Shown in pieces: positions 1-8,460 of a stretch of DNA of 64,000 nucleotides. A program made the translations under genes and the position numbers. The DNA comes from an uncultured Geobacteraceae bacterium (GTDB taxonomy: Bacteria > Desulfobacterota > Desulfuromonadia > Geobacterales > Pseudopelobacteraceae), in assembly GCA_903939115.1 (NCBI GenBank), contig CAJAFV010000075.1, positions 112,101 to 176,100 on the forward strand. Direction: 5' to 3'. The notes beneath the pieces are model-generated. The model was given only the letters and a program-made list of their open reading frames with translations. It made no database searches and was not told the DNA's origin. Each line of letters begins with the position of its first letter. Position 1 is the stretch's first letter.

Positions 1-1
1 T

Positions 2-376
2 AATGGTCAGAAGATTGTACCGATTCAGTTCCTGAAAGCGCTGCTCCCCGACCCCGGTTCTCTTGGCCCGTTGACCAAAGGGAAAACCTGTATCGGCGTC
101 ATTGCCCGCGGCACGAAAGATGGCCAACGCAAGCAGGTGTATATCTACAACATTTGCGACCATGAAGCCTGCTATAAAGAGGTTCAATCCCAGGCAATCA
201 GCTACACTACCGGTGTTCCTGCCGTTGTCGGGGCAATCATGATGCTGACAAAACAGTGGCATGAACCGGGTGTCTTCAACATGGAGCAGTTCGATCCGGA
301 ACTGTTTCTGGATGTGTTGGGCCCGATGGGATTGCCGACTGTCGTTGTTGATGGCGGCGAATGGCCGGTACTGTAA
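2..376 (+). CDS. Carboxynorspermidine synthase, C-terminal part (5' end outside window)
   Basis: The reading frame is open from base 2, so this is the 3' end of a gene that begins before the window; about 124 residues are visible. The tail (a GPLTKGKTCIGV stretch, then CDHEACYKEVQSQAISYTTG and a VVDGGEWPVL end) matches my memory of the saccharopine-dehydrogenase-like carboxynorspermidine synthase. That enzyme reductively couples aspartate semialdehyde to a diamine with NADPH. The next gene, four bases on, is the matching decarboxylase, which supports the assignment. The pair would make norspermidine or spermidine by the carboxy route. True saccharopine dehydrogenase is the main alternative, less likely in this context. 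Confidence 0.8.
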   Translation, partial: NGQKIVPIQFLKALLPDPGSLGPLTKGKTCIGVIARGTKDGQRKQVYIYNICDHEACYKEVQSQAISYTTGVPAVVGAIMMLTKQWHEPGVFNMEQFDPELFLDVLGPMGLPTVVVDGGEWPVL

Positions 377-380
377 TCCG

Positions 381-1535
381 TTGACCGGTATCGATATCGA
401 CAAAATACTCCAGCTCGCCCCCTCCCCGGCCTACGTTGTTGACCTTGGGCGGTTGCGCCACAATCTGGCCATCCTGGACGAGGTTCAACAGCGCAGCGGT
501 GCCAAAATATTACTGGCTATGAAGGCGTTCTCCATGTGGAGCGTCTTCCCGCTCATCAGTCAGACTCTGCACGGTGTCTGCGCCAGCTCCCCCTGGGAAG
601 CACGGCTTGGACGGGAGGAGTTCGGCCGCGAAGTGCATAGTTTTTCCGCTGCTTTCAAAGAGAGCGACGTCGTTGAACTTCTTGGCATTTCCAACCACCT
701 GGTGTTCAACTCTTTTGCTCAGCTGGAGCGGTTCCGCCCGTTATGGGAGAAGGAGCAGAGGCGGGTTTCCGTCGGCTTACGGGTCAACCCCGAACATTCC
801 GAAGGGCATACAGAAATGTATGACCCCTGCGCGGTCAATTCGCGCCTTGGCATCCCCCGAAGAGAATTTGAAGGGCGGTCCCTGAACGGAGTCGAGGGGC
901 TCCATTTTCACACCCTCTGCGAACAGCTTTTTGAGCCTCTGGAGCGGACGGCCAAAGCCTTCGAAGAAAAGTTCGGCGAGTTTCTGCCACAGATGAAATG
1001 GCTCAACTTTGGCGGAGGACACCACATCACCCGGGAAGGATATGATATTGACGGTCTGGTGGAACTGGTGAAGTATTTCAAGGGGAAATATGATCTGGAA
1101 CTCTACCTTGAACCGGGAGAAGCCGTTGCCATCGGCACCGGCATTCTGGTGAGTGAGGTATTGGACGTTGTCCACAACGGCATTGATATCGCCATTCTCG
1201 ATGTTTCAGCCACCTGTCATATGCCGGACATTCTGGAGATGCCCTACCGGCCCGACATCACGAACGGTTTTGCTGCGGACGAAAAAAAACACACCTACCG
1301 CCTGGGTGGCCCTTCATGTCTGGCAGGTGATATCATCGGTGACTGGTCGTTTGACAGGCCTCTTCATCCCGGCAGCAAAATTGCCTTTGAAGAGATGGCA
1401 CACTATACGATGGTCAAGACCACAACATTCAACGGCATTCAGCACCCGCATATCTGCACCTTCGAGCCCGAAACAGAGGAGCTGAAGGTCGTACGCAGCT
1501 TTGGCTACGAAGATTTTAAAGGTAAATTATCATAG
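381..1535 (+). CDS. nspC: Carboxynorspermidine decarboxylase
   Basis: A PLP-dependent fold-III decarboxylase of about 384 residues that removes CO2 from carboxynorspermidine/carboxyspermidine. The N-terminal PAYVVDLGRLRHNL and the nearby MKAFSMW carry the usual strand and PLP-lysine context. LHFHTLCEQ, the glycine-rich LNFGGGHH loop and YLEPGEAV are family motifs for phosphate and substrate binding. The open frame runs upstream to 261, but that part lies inside the previous gene and reads as nonsense. I therefore choose the TTG at 381, just after the upstream stop, which gives the usual protein length. It forms an operon with the synthase. Confidence 0.88.
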   Translation: MTGIDIDKILQLAPSPAYVVDLGRLRHNLAILDEVQQRSGAKILLAMKAFSMWSVFPLISQTLHGVCASSPWEARLGREEFGREVHSFSAAFKESDVVELLGISNHLVFNSFAQLERFRPLWEKEQRRVSVGLRVNPEHSEGHTEMYDPCAVNSRLGIPRREFEGRSLNGVEGLHFHTLCEQLFEPLERTAKAFEEKFGEFLPQMKWLNFGGGHHITREGYDIDGLVELVKYFKGKYDLELYLEPGEAVAIGTGILVSEVLDVVHNGIDIAILDVSATCHMPDILEMPYRPDITNGFAADEKKHTYRLGGPSCLAGDIIGDWSFDRPLHPGSKIAFEEMAHYTMVKTTTFNGIQHPHICTFEPETEELKVVRSFGYEDFKGKLS

Positions 1536-1541
1536 AAAACA

Positions 1542-1563
1542 GGGCGACCGGACCGGTCGCGCC
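1542..1563. repeat. Short GC palindrome between nspC and small ORF
   Basis: GCGACCGG at 1544-1551 and its exact reverse complement CCGGTCGC at 1553-1560 are separated by one base. No T-run follows, so this is more likely an intergenic hairpin or processing element than a terminator. Confidence 0.5.
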
Positions 1564-1580
1564 TGCAAAGGAAATGAATT

Positions 1581-1790
1581 ATGTCAATTAACACAAGAAT
1601 CTGGATGACCGGTTCGCTTGAATGGTTCGGCTATATCGGAGAGGTGGAAATGTTTCTTGGGCAGCGCTCATTTCCCAATCCTCCGGAAGAGGGTGATGCC
1701 TGGACTACCGAGGCCGGCGATATGTTCAAAATTATCGATGGAGATATTACTCATCTCGGCACGACAGAACCGCCGAAAAAATACTGGTAA
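1581..1790 (+). CDS. Small conserved-looking hypothetical protein (69 aa)
   Basis: I do not recognise the family. The start has a fair ribosome site (AAAGGAAATGAATT, then ATG). The protein is acidic and aromatic-rich (EWFGYIGEVEMF) with no signal peptide or membrane segment, and it ends in PPKKYW. It sits 45 bp after nspC on the same strand and 41 bp before priA, so it is probably co-transcribed. A second overlapping frame at 1618-1800 has no ribosome site and is rejected. Confidence 0.6.
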   Translation: MSINTRIWMTGSLEWFGYIGEVEMFLGQRSFPNPPEEGDAWTTEAGDMFKIIDGDITHLGTTEPPKKYW

Positions 1791-1831
1791 TACAACTTGA
1801 TGTCTCCCCGCGTACAAAAGCTGCAGACCGC

Positions 1832-4069
1832 ATGACGGACCCACTGCATATCATTGAAGTTGCCATTCCACTCTATCTGGACAGGACCTTCCATTATCTC
1901 GTCCCTGAATCATTACGAGCACAGGCTCTTACCGGCAGGCGGGCCCTGGTCCCGTTTGGCAACCGGAAACTGACCGGTTATATCCTGGGAATTGCCTCCG
2001 AATCCGCGGTTTCCAATTTGAAAGAGATTATTGAAGTCTTGGACAATGAACCTCTCTGGACGGCGAAAGAGCTTGATTTTTTCCGCTGGACTTCATCCTA
2101 TTACCAGCATCCGCTTGGTGAAGTTGTGCGAACGGCCCTCCCGGCCGGCATCAACATTCAAACCCGCAAAGGTACTTCCGGTGAACAGGAGGACTTTACC
2201 GGAGGTAAAGCTCCCCGCAAGGAAAAGTTTTATATGCCGGACACGGTTGCTGCCACCCTCCGCCAACCCGGCGCCAAAGCACTCGAAATACTGGCCGTAA
2301 TTCGCGAATCCGGTGATATTTCTGCCGCTGATCTTCGTAAGCGCTTCGGTGCCTGCACTCCACAGCTCAAGCGGTTGACAGAGCTTGGGCTGAGCAGGGT
2401 AGAGGAGCGCGAAGTGTATCGTGATCCATTCAAAGATCACATAACAACTCGTGATGAACCACGGCTTCTTCACACCCATCAAAAAGCCGCTTTGGACGCA
2501 ATTTCAGCCTGCCTCGACGGTGATCTCTTTACGCCTTTTTTACTGTATGGCGTAACCGGCAGCGGGAAAACCGAGGTCTATCTTCAGGCAATCTCACATG
2601 CGCTCGAACTCGGCAGAAATGCCTTGGTACTGGTACCGGAAATAGCTCTCACTCCCCAGCTGACCGGACGCTTTCAAGCCCGTTTCGGCGGCGGCATTGC
2701 GATCCTGCACAGCGGACTCTCTGATGGTGAACGCTATGACGAGTGGCGCCGCATCCGGAGGGGGTTGGCACGGATCGTTATCGGAGCCCGCTCGGCAATT
2801 TTTGCTCCGCTTGAGAAGATCGGCATCATCATTGTCGATGAAGAGCATGAGGCCTCATTTAAACAATCCGACGGACTGCGCTACAACGCCCGCGATCTGT
2901 CACTGGTACGGGGACAGATGGAGCGGGCCGCCGTTGTTCTCGGTTCGGCAACGCCATTGGTTACCAGCATCCATGCGGCAGCAGAAGGGCGCCTGACGCT
3001 GCTTGAATTGCCGGAGCGGGTTGCAGGCCGCCCGATGCCGCTGGTTGAACTGGTAGCTATGAATGGGAGTAAAGAGACTCTCTCAGCAGCACTTTCGGCT
3101 CAATTGACTGAAACCTACCTGCAGAAACGGCAGGCTATTGTGTTTCTCAATCGGCGTGGCTTCGCTACGTTTCTGGTCTGTACCGATTGCGGAAAACCAT
3201 TGACCTGCCCCAACTGCTCCGTAACTCTGACCTATCACCGCCAGCGCGGCCAGAGTCTCTGCCATTACTGCGATTATGCCGTTCCGGCACCCGGCACCTG
3301 TCCGGAATGCTCGGGGGCGGCACTCAGCGAATTGGGGGCAGGGACTGAAAAGCTGGAACACGATCTGAAAGAGTTGCTGCCGACAGCCCGCGTTCTCCGT
3401 ATGGACAGCGACACAACCTCCGGCAAGGGGAGCCACGAGCGCCTGCTGTCACGCATGAACGACGGCAGCGCCGACATTCTTGTCGGCACCCAGATGATTG
3501 CCAAAGGGCACGACTTCCCTGAAGTAACACTAGTCGGGGTAGTGAACGCCGAAGCAAGCCTCGGCATGCCCGATTTTCGAGCCGCTGAACGCACCTTCCA
3601 ATTACTGTCGCAGGTCATCGGTCGGGCCGGACGCGGTGAAAACCCGGGAAGAGTGGTTGTGCAGGCGTACGACACCGAACATTACGCCATAAAAGCGGCT
3701 ACCGAGCATGATGCCGCCGGTTTTTATCAGCAGGAACTGGAGTTTCGCCGCGAAGCCGGCTATCCACCCTTCGCTTTTCTGGCAGCGTTTGCCATCTCCG
3801 GACTGACGGAACAGGCCGTATCCGATCAGGCAGATATAACGGCCCGGTTGCTGGCTCAACTAAAATCGGAGTTGAAAGTCCGGGTTGAAATCCTTGGCCC
3901 TGCCCCCTCCCCGATCTATCGCCTCCGCAATCGTTTTCGCCGCCAGATACTGCTGAAAGGGTCAAACCGGAGCGATCTTCATAGAGTGCTTTCCTTCTGG
4001 CGACAGCGGTCAGCTGTCCCTGCAACAGTCCGGATCTCTGTTGATATTGATCCGGTTGATATGATGTAA
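1832..4069 (+). CDS. priA: Primosomal protein N' (replication restart helicase PriA)
   Basis: A 3'-to-5' superfamily-2 DNA helicase that binds stalled forks and reloads the replisome. It has 745 residues, the usual PriA size. The DNA-binding region occupies the first ~200 residues (IEVAIPLYLDRTFHYLVP start). Walker A GVTGSGKT lies at about 240-247 and the DEEH Walker B at about 336-339. The zinc-binding insert has paired CxxC motifs (CTDC, CPNC, CHYC, CPEC) at about 450-493, followed by the HERLL, GTQMIAKGHDFP and GRAGRGE helicase motifs. All key residues look intact. It is followed after 36 bp by an ABC exporter. Confidence 0.96.
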   Translation: MTDPLHIIEVAIPLYLDRTFHYLVPESLRAQALTGRRALVPFGNRKLTGYILGIASESAVSNLKEIIEVLDNEPLWTAKELDFFRWTSSYYQHPLGEVVRTALPAGINIQTRKGTSGEQEDFTGGKAPRKEKFYMPDTVAATLRQPGAKALEILAVIRESGDISAADLRKRFGACTPQLKRLTELGLSRVEEREVYRDPFKDHITTRDEPRLLHTHQKAALDAISACLDGDLFTPFLLYGVTGSGKTEVYLQAISHALELGRNALVLVPEIALTPQLTGRFQARFGGGIAILHSGLSDGERYDEWRRIRRGLARIVIGARSAIFAPLEKIGIIIVDEEHEASFKQSDGLRYNARDLSLVRGQMERAAVVLGSATPLVTSIHAAAEGRLTLLELPERVAGRPMPLVELVAMNGSKETLSAALSAQLTETYLQKRQAIVFLNRRGFATFLVCTDCGKPLTCPNCSVTLTYHRQRGQSLCHYCDYAVPAPGTCPECSGAALSELGAGTEKLEHDLKELLPTARVLRMDSDTTSGKGSHERLLSRMNDGSADILVGTQMIAKGHDFPEVTLVGVVNAEASLGMPDFRAAERTFQLLSQVIGRAGRGENPGRVVVQAYDTEHYAIKAATEHDAAGFYQQELEFRREAGYPPFAFLAAFAISGLTEQAVSDQADITARLLAQLKSELKVRVEILGPAPSPIYRLRNRFRRQILLKGSNRSDLHRVLSFWRQRSAVPATVRISVDIDPVDMM

Positions 4070-4105
4070 AGCATGGTATAACCTTTTATCCGAGGACGTT
4101 AACCG

Positions 4106-5908
4106 ATGCATCACGGTGGAATCTACGCAGAAGAAATAGCCGGAAAAGCCTACGACACCGCACTATTGCGGCGGTTTGCACGCTATGTAGCTCCGTACCG
4201 GCTTGCGATCATGGTCGTGGTGCTGATACTGCCGCTTGTTGCAGCCTGCCGATTGGCGCAACCCTGGATCATCAAACTCGCCATCGACAACCACATTATT
4301 TCCGGAAAGCTTGCCGGGCTTGAAGTTATTGCGCTCGGATTTCTCGGTATCCTGATTGTCGAATCACTCCTCTCTTTTCTGGAAGTATACCTGCTGCAGT
4401 CGGTGGGACAACGGGTCATGTCTGACATGCGTGCGGAACTGTACCGCCACGTCATGCATCTCCCGGTCACCTGGTTCGACCGAGTCCCAACCGGGAGCGC
4501 GGTTACCCGGCTAACCAGCGATATCGAGGTCTTGGGGGAGATGTTTGCTTCCGGCATCATCACCATCATCGGCGACGTCCTGCTGTTAATCGGCATTATC
4601 TCCGTCATGCTCTGGATGAACCTCAAGCTGTCACTGGTGACCTTCTCCGTCCTGCCAGTTCTGCTCTACGTCGCCTACACCTTCAGGCGCCGCATGAGAA
4701 CATCATTCCGGGAGGTCCGGGCGCGCCTCGGGACCATGAACGCCTTCCTCAACGAATGCATTTCCGGTATCAGCATCATCCAGATCTTTAACCGCGAACG
4801 TGATGAAGAGCGCCGCTTCAGCCTGCTGAACGCATCGTATCGTGACGCCAATATGCCGGTCATCTTTTGGGACGCATCACTGTATGCCATGGTAGAGGCA
4901 CTCTCATCAATTGCGGTCGCCCTGATCGTCTGGTACGGCGGCGGGGAGATTTTACAGGGAGCCCTGACCTTCGGGGTTCTGGTCGCCTTCATTCAGTATA
5001 TAGAAAAATTCTTCGGTCCGATCCGCGACCTTTCGGCAAAATATTCGGTCATGCAGGGGGCGATGGCGGCACTGGAGAGGATTTTTGCCTTGCTGGATAC
5101 ACCGGCAAACCCTGTATATAATGAGTCACGGAATATTGATAAAGAAAGGGCAGAAGAGTTGCCTCCTGCCCTCGGCCCTGTTCCCCTCATCGAATTCCGT
5201 GATGTCTCTTTTTCCTATCAGATCGGCAATGATATTCTGAGCGGTTTCAACCTCACCGTCCAGCGTGGTGAGCGGATCGCAATCGTCGGGGAAAGCGGCG
5301 GCGGCAAGACGACTATCACCAGACTGCTGACACGGTTGTACGAAATCGAGCGGGGCAGCATTCTTCTCGCGGGGATCGACATTAGTGAACTCGACCTGGC
5401 AGAGGTCCGCAGCAGAGTCGGCGTGGTTCTCCAGGATCCCTGCCTGTTCGCGGGAAGTATCGAATTCAATATCAGCCTCGGAAACGAGCAGGCCCGACTG
5501 CGTGTCCGTCAGGCCGCTGCGGCTGTTGGTGCCGACCGCTTCATTGAGAGACTGCCGCGTGGCTATGACGAAGAGGTGCGGGAGCGGGGCAGTAACTTCT
5601 CGGTCGGCGAGAAGCAGTTGATATCTTTTGCCCGGGCTGTTGCCTTTGATCCTGAGATACTTGTGCTTGATGAGGCCACCGCCAGCATTGACAGCGCCTC
5701 TGAGCAGATGATTCAGGAGGGGATCACCGGGATGATGCAGGGACGTACCTCGTTGGTAATTGCCCATCGCCTCTCCACTATCCAGAATGCAGACCGGATT
5801 ATCACCATCCAGAATGGTGTCAAGGCCGAAGAGGGTACACATGAAGAGCTGATACGTGCCGGCGGGATATATGCACGGCTTCATCAGCTGCAATTCAAAG
5901 GAATGTAA
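4106..5908 (+). CDS. ABC exporter, fused permease and ATPase (MsbA/MdlB type)
   Basis: A half-transporter of 600 residues. Six membrane helices (about residues 35-320) precede a nucleotide-binding domain with Walker A GESGGGKTT (about 395-403), Q-loop LQDPCLF, Walker B ILVLDEATA and H-loop IAHRLST. The signature is FSVGEKQL rather than LSGGQ. That variant is common in MdlB/YheH-type halves of multidrug or lipid exporters. No partner half is adjacent, so a homodimer is the simplest reading. The substrate cannot be told from sequence. The start ATG follows a GAGG sequence. Confidence 0.88.
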   Translation: MHHGGIYAEEIAGKAYDTALLRRFARYVAPYRLAIMVVVLILPLVAACRLAQPWIIKLAIDNHIISGKLAGLEVIALGFLGILIVESLLSFLEVYLLQSVGQRVMSDMRAELYRHVMHLPVTWFDRVPTGSAVTRLTSDIEVLGEMFASGIITIIGDVLLLIGIISVMLWMNLKLSLVTFSVLPVLLYVAYTFRRRMRTSFREVRARLGTMNAFLNECISGISIIQIFNRERDEERRFSLLNASYRDANMPVIFWDASLYAMVEALSSIAVALIVWYGGGEILQGALTFGVLVAFIQYIEKFFGPIRDLSAKYSVMQGAMAALERIFALLDTPANPVYNESRNIDKERAEELPPALGPVPLIEFRDVSFSYQIGNDILSGFNLTVQRGERIAIVGESGGGKTTITRLLTRLYEIERGSILLAGIDISELDLAEVRSRVGVVLQDPCLFAGSIEFNISLGNEQARLRVRQAAAAVGADRFIERLPRGYDEEVRERGSNFSVGEKQLISFARAVAFDPEILVLDEATASIDSASEQMIQEGITGMMQGRTSLVIAHRLSTIQNADRIITIQNGVKAEEGTHEELIRAGGIYARLHQLQFKGM

Positions 5909-5978
5909 CCTGCAAACCGATATTGCCTCTCCCCGAAAAAACTGGTACTTTTCATCAAATTACGTTTAGGAGCTACTT

Positions 5979-6818
5979 ATGTGCACAACCTGCGGATGCC
6001 CTTCGACCGATCACGATCACGATCACGACCATAAACACGACCATACCCACGACCATAAACACGACCATACCCACGACCATCAGCAGAGGCACGACAGCGG
6101 ACACGAGCATCCACACAACCACAAAGGCAACCATTCACACGGTCATGGTGCAGAACCGGGCAAGCGGACGACCATTGCTATTGAAGAGGAAATTCTCGGC
6201 AAAAACAACCGTCTGGCCGGCTTTAATCGCGCATTGTTCAAAGACAAGGGCATTTTTGTTTTGAATCTGGTCAGCTCGCCCGGTTCCGGCAAGACAACCC
6301 TTCTGGAGCGGACCTTGAGTGACCTGTCGCACAAGCTTCGCTGTGCCGTCATAGAAGGGGACCAGCAGACTGATAATGATGCCAGGCGCATCGCCGCCAC
6401 CGGAGTTCCGGTGCGACAGATAAACACCGGAGCCGGGTGCCATCTGGACGCCCATATGATCATGCACGGCACCGATGGCTTTGATATGGACAATCTGGAT
6501 CTGCTGCTGATTGAAAATGTCGGCAATCTGGTCTGCCCGGCCGCTTTTGACCTGGGAGAACATCACAAAGTCGCAGTTCTTTCTGTTACCGAAGGTGAGG
6601 ACAAGCCACTCAAATACCCCCAGATGTTCCACAACTCAACCGTCATGCTCCTCAATAAAACCGACCTGCTGCCGCATCTTGATTTTGACGTTGAAAAATG
6701 CAAGGAATATGCGCGCCGTGTAAATCCGGACATCCTCATCTTTGAAGTGTCAGCGCGAAACGGCAACGGCATGGAGGCCTGGTATCAGTGGTTGACGGAT
6801 GGCACGGCAAAAAACTAG
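5979..6818 (+). CDS. hypB: Hydrogenase nickel-insertion GTPase HypB
   Basis: A GTPase that delivers nickel to the NiFe-hydrogenase large subunit. The N-terminus has the CxxCGC high-affinity nickel motif (MCTTCGC), followed by about 45 residues dominated by His and Asp that should store nickel. The GTPase core has P-loop SSPGSGKTT (about 99-107), EGDQQTDNDA, the conserved ENVGNLVCP and NKTD at about 226-229. Length (279) is normal for a His-rich HypB. The TAGGAG site upstream sets the start. It begins a hyp cluster interrupted by rmuC. Confidence 0.96.
   Translation: MCTTCGCPSTDHDHDHDHKHDHTHDHKHDHTHDHQQRHDSGHEHPHNHKGNHSHGHGAEPGKRTTIAIEEEILGKNNRLAGFNRALFKDKGIFVLNLVSSPGSGKTTLLERTLSDLSHKLRCAVIEGDQQTDNDARRIAATGVPVRQINTGAGCHLDAHMIMHGTDGFDMDNLDLLLIENVGNLVCPAAFDLGEHHKVAVLSVTEGEDKPLKYPQMFHNSTVMLLNKTDLLPHLDFDVEKCKEYARRVNPDILIFEVSARNGNGMEAWYQWLTDGTAKN
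6033..6080 (+). repeat. Perfect 24-bp tandem duplication in the HypB histidine tail
   Basis: Bases 6033-6056 are repeated exactly at 6057-6080, encoding two copies of KHDHTHDH. The in-frame unit length means copy-number change would lengthen or shorten the metal-storage tail without disrupting the GTPase. Confidence 0.9.
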
Positions 6819-6850
6819 CATAGATTTTTTACGTCAAAGGGAGTTTTTTA

Positions 6851-8401
6851 GTGACCGATATACTGTTGTTCGCGGTTCTGGCCATATTGGCCGTAATCGT
6901 TGTTCTCATTTTCATGCTCCTGAAAAAATCGGCACAATCGGAGACCTCCTCCGTACTCCCTTCCCGCCTTGATTCTTTAGAGAAAGCGCAGGAAAGGACC
7001 GAAAGAGTTGTCAGAGAGGAAGTTGCCCAGAGTCGGGATGAATTGGGAAAAGCAACGAGAGAGCAGCGCCAGGAACTCACGGAAGCATTTAAAACATTCG
7101 GCGGAGCAGTGGCCCAGCGGATATCTGATGTCGCAGGCGTACAAAAAGGGCAATTGGAGACCTTCTCCGGCCAACTGGCTTCCTTCGCCAAAGCCAGCAC
7201 GGAACAGCTTGATGCCGTTCGAGCAGAGTCTGCTATTGGTGCAAAACACTTGCGGGAAGAGGTTATCGGGGCACTCAAGGGCATTACGGAAGCCACCACC
7301 AATACCATGGGAGAGTTGGCCAATCTCCAGAAGGTGCAACTGGAAGCCATGTCATCGACGATTGGAAACCTCTCTGAATCAAATGAGAAAAAACTGGAAG
7401 CGGTCAGGGTTACGGTAGAAGCAAAGCTTCAGAGCATGCAGACCGACAACGCCAGGCAGCTTGAGCAGATGCGGCATACCGTAGATGAAAAACTCCAGGG
7501 AACGTTGGAGAAGCGTTTGGGAGAATCCTTCAAACAGGTCAGCGAGCGCCTTGAACTGGTACATAAAGGACTTGGCGAGATGCAGTCACTGGCCACTGGC
7601 GTTGGCGACCTTAAAAAAGTGCTGACCAACGTCAAAACCCGTGGGACCTGGGGTGAAGTTCAACTTGGAGCGCTGCTGGAGCAGGTTCTCAATCCTGATC
7701 AATTTGCCACCAATGTATCGACAAAAGGTGGCGGTGAACGCGTCGAGTTTGCGGTAAAACTGCCCGGACAGAGCAGTGACAAGGATGAAATCGTCTGGCT
7801 CCCGATTGATGCCAAGTTCCCGGTTGAAGATTATCAACGCCTTATCGAGGCTCAAGAGAGAGCTGATATTGAAGGAGTGGAAGCTGCAGGGAAACAGCTC
7901 GAAAGCCGGGTCAAGGCGTGTGCGAATGATATCTGCTCAAAGTATTTAAACCCGCCCGACACCACCGATTTCGGTATTCTGTTCTTACCGATTGAGGGGC
8001 TTTTCGCGGAGGTTATCCGCAGGACCGGTCTTACCGAGACGATACAACGGGAGTGCCGTGTTGTCATAGCCGGCCCAACGACCCTGTGGTCTATCTTGAA
8101 CAGCCTGCAGATGGGTTTTCGCACACTCGCCATCCAAAAGCGTTCAAGTGAAGTCTGGAACCTTCTTGCGGCGGTCAAAACCGAGTGGACTAAATATGGC
8201 GACGTTCTGGACGCTGTACAGAAAAAGCTGCACCAGGCGTCAGACACAATTGAGAAGGCTAAAATGAGGTCCAGGGCCATCGGCAGAAAGCTCAAAGACG
8301 TGCAGGAGCTACCTGCCGGCGATGTTACGGCCCTGCTTCCGGTTTCCCTGATTGGTGATGATGAAGAAACCGGTGAGGCCGGGATCTTGACTGATGATTA
8401 A
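6851..8401 (+). CDS. rmuC: DNA recombination protein RmuC
   Basis: A membrane-anchored coiled-coil protein with a nuclease-like C-terminal domain, linked in E. coli to limiting recombination at inverted repeats. One N-terminal membrane helix (about residues 4-24) is followed by a long heptad-rich region (about 35-240). The RmuC core then has TRGTWGEVQLGALLEQ, DAKFPVEDY and LPIEGLFAEV. Length 516 fits. The GTG start is preceded by AAAGGGAG. It lies inside the hyp cluster, 32 bp after hypB and 59 bp before hypF; I see no functional link to hydrogenase maturation. Confidence 0.93.
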   Translation: MTDILLFAVLAILAVIVVLIFMLLKKSAQSETSSVLPSRLDSLEKAQERTERVVREEVAQSRDELGKATREQRQELTEAFKTFGGAVAQRISDVAGVQKGQLETFSGQLASFAKASTEQLDAVRAESAIGAKHLREEVIGALKGITEATTNTMGELANLQKVQLEAMSSTIGNLSESNEKKLEAVRVTVEAKLQSMQTDNARQLEQMRHTVDEKLQGTLEKRLGESFKQVSERLELVHKGLGEMQSLATGVGDLKKVLTNVKTRGTWGEVQLGALLEQVLNPDQFATNVSTKGGGERVEFAVKLPGQSSDKDEIVWLPIDAKFPVEDYQRLIEAQERADIEGVEAAGKQLESRVKACANDICSKYLNPPDTTDFGILFLPIEGLFAEVIRRTGLTETIQRECRVVIAGPTTLWSILNSLQMGFRTLAIQKRSSEVWNLLAAVKTEWTKYGDVLDAVQKKLHQASDTIEKAKMRSRAIGRKLKDVQELPAGDVTALLPVSLIGDDEETGEAGILTDD

Positions 8402-8460
8402 AAAAGAACTGCCTGCCCGCACCCTGCCCACATTGAAAACAACTGGAACAACCAATAACA

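Noticed and set aside
261..380. Upstream extension of nspC to an ATG at 261
   Set aside because: It lies inside the carboxynorspermidine synthase gene in another frame, and the residues do not resemble NspC; the TTG at 381 gives the family length.
5126..5893. 255-codon minus-strand open frame in the ABC exporter
   Set aside because: Shadow of the well-supported + strand ATPase domain; no ribosome site or protein family.
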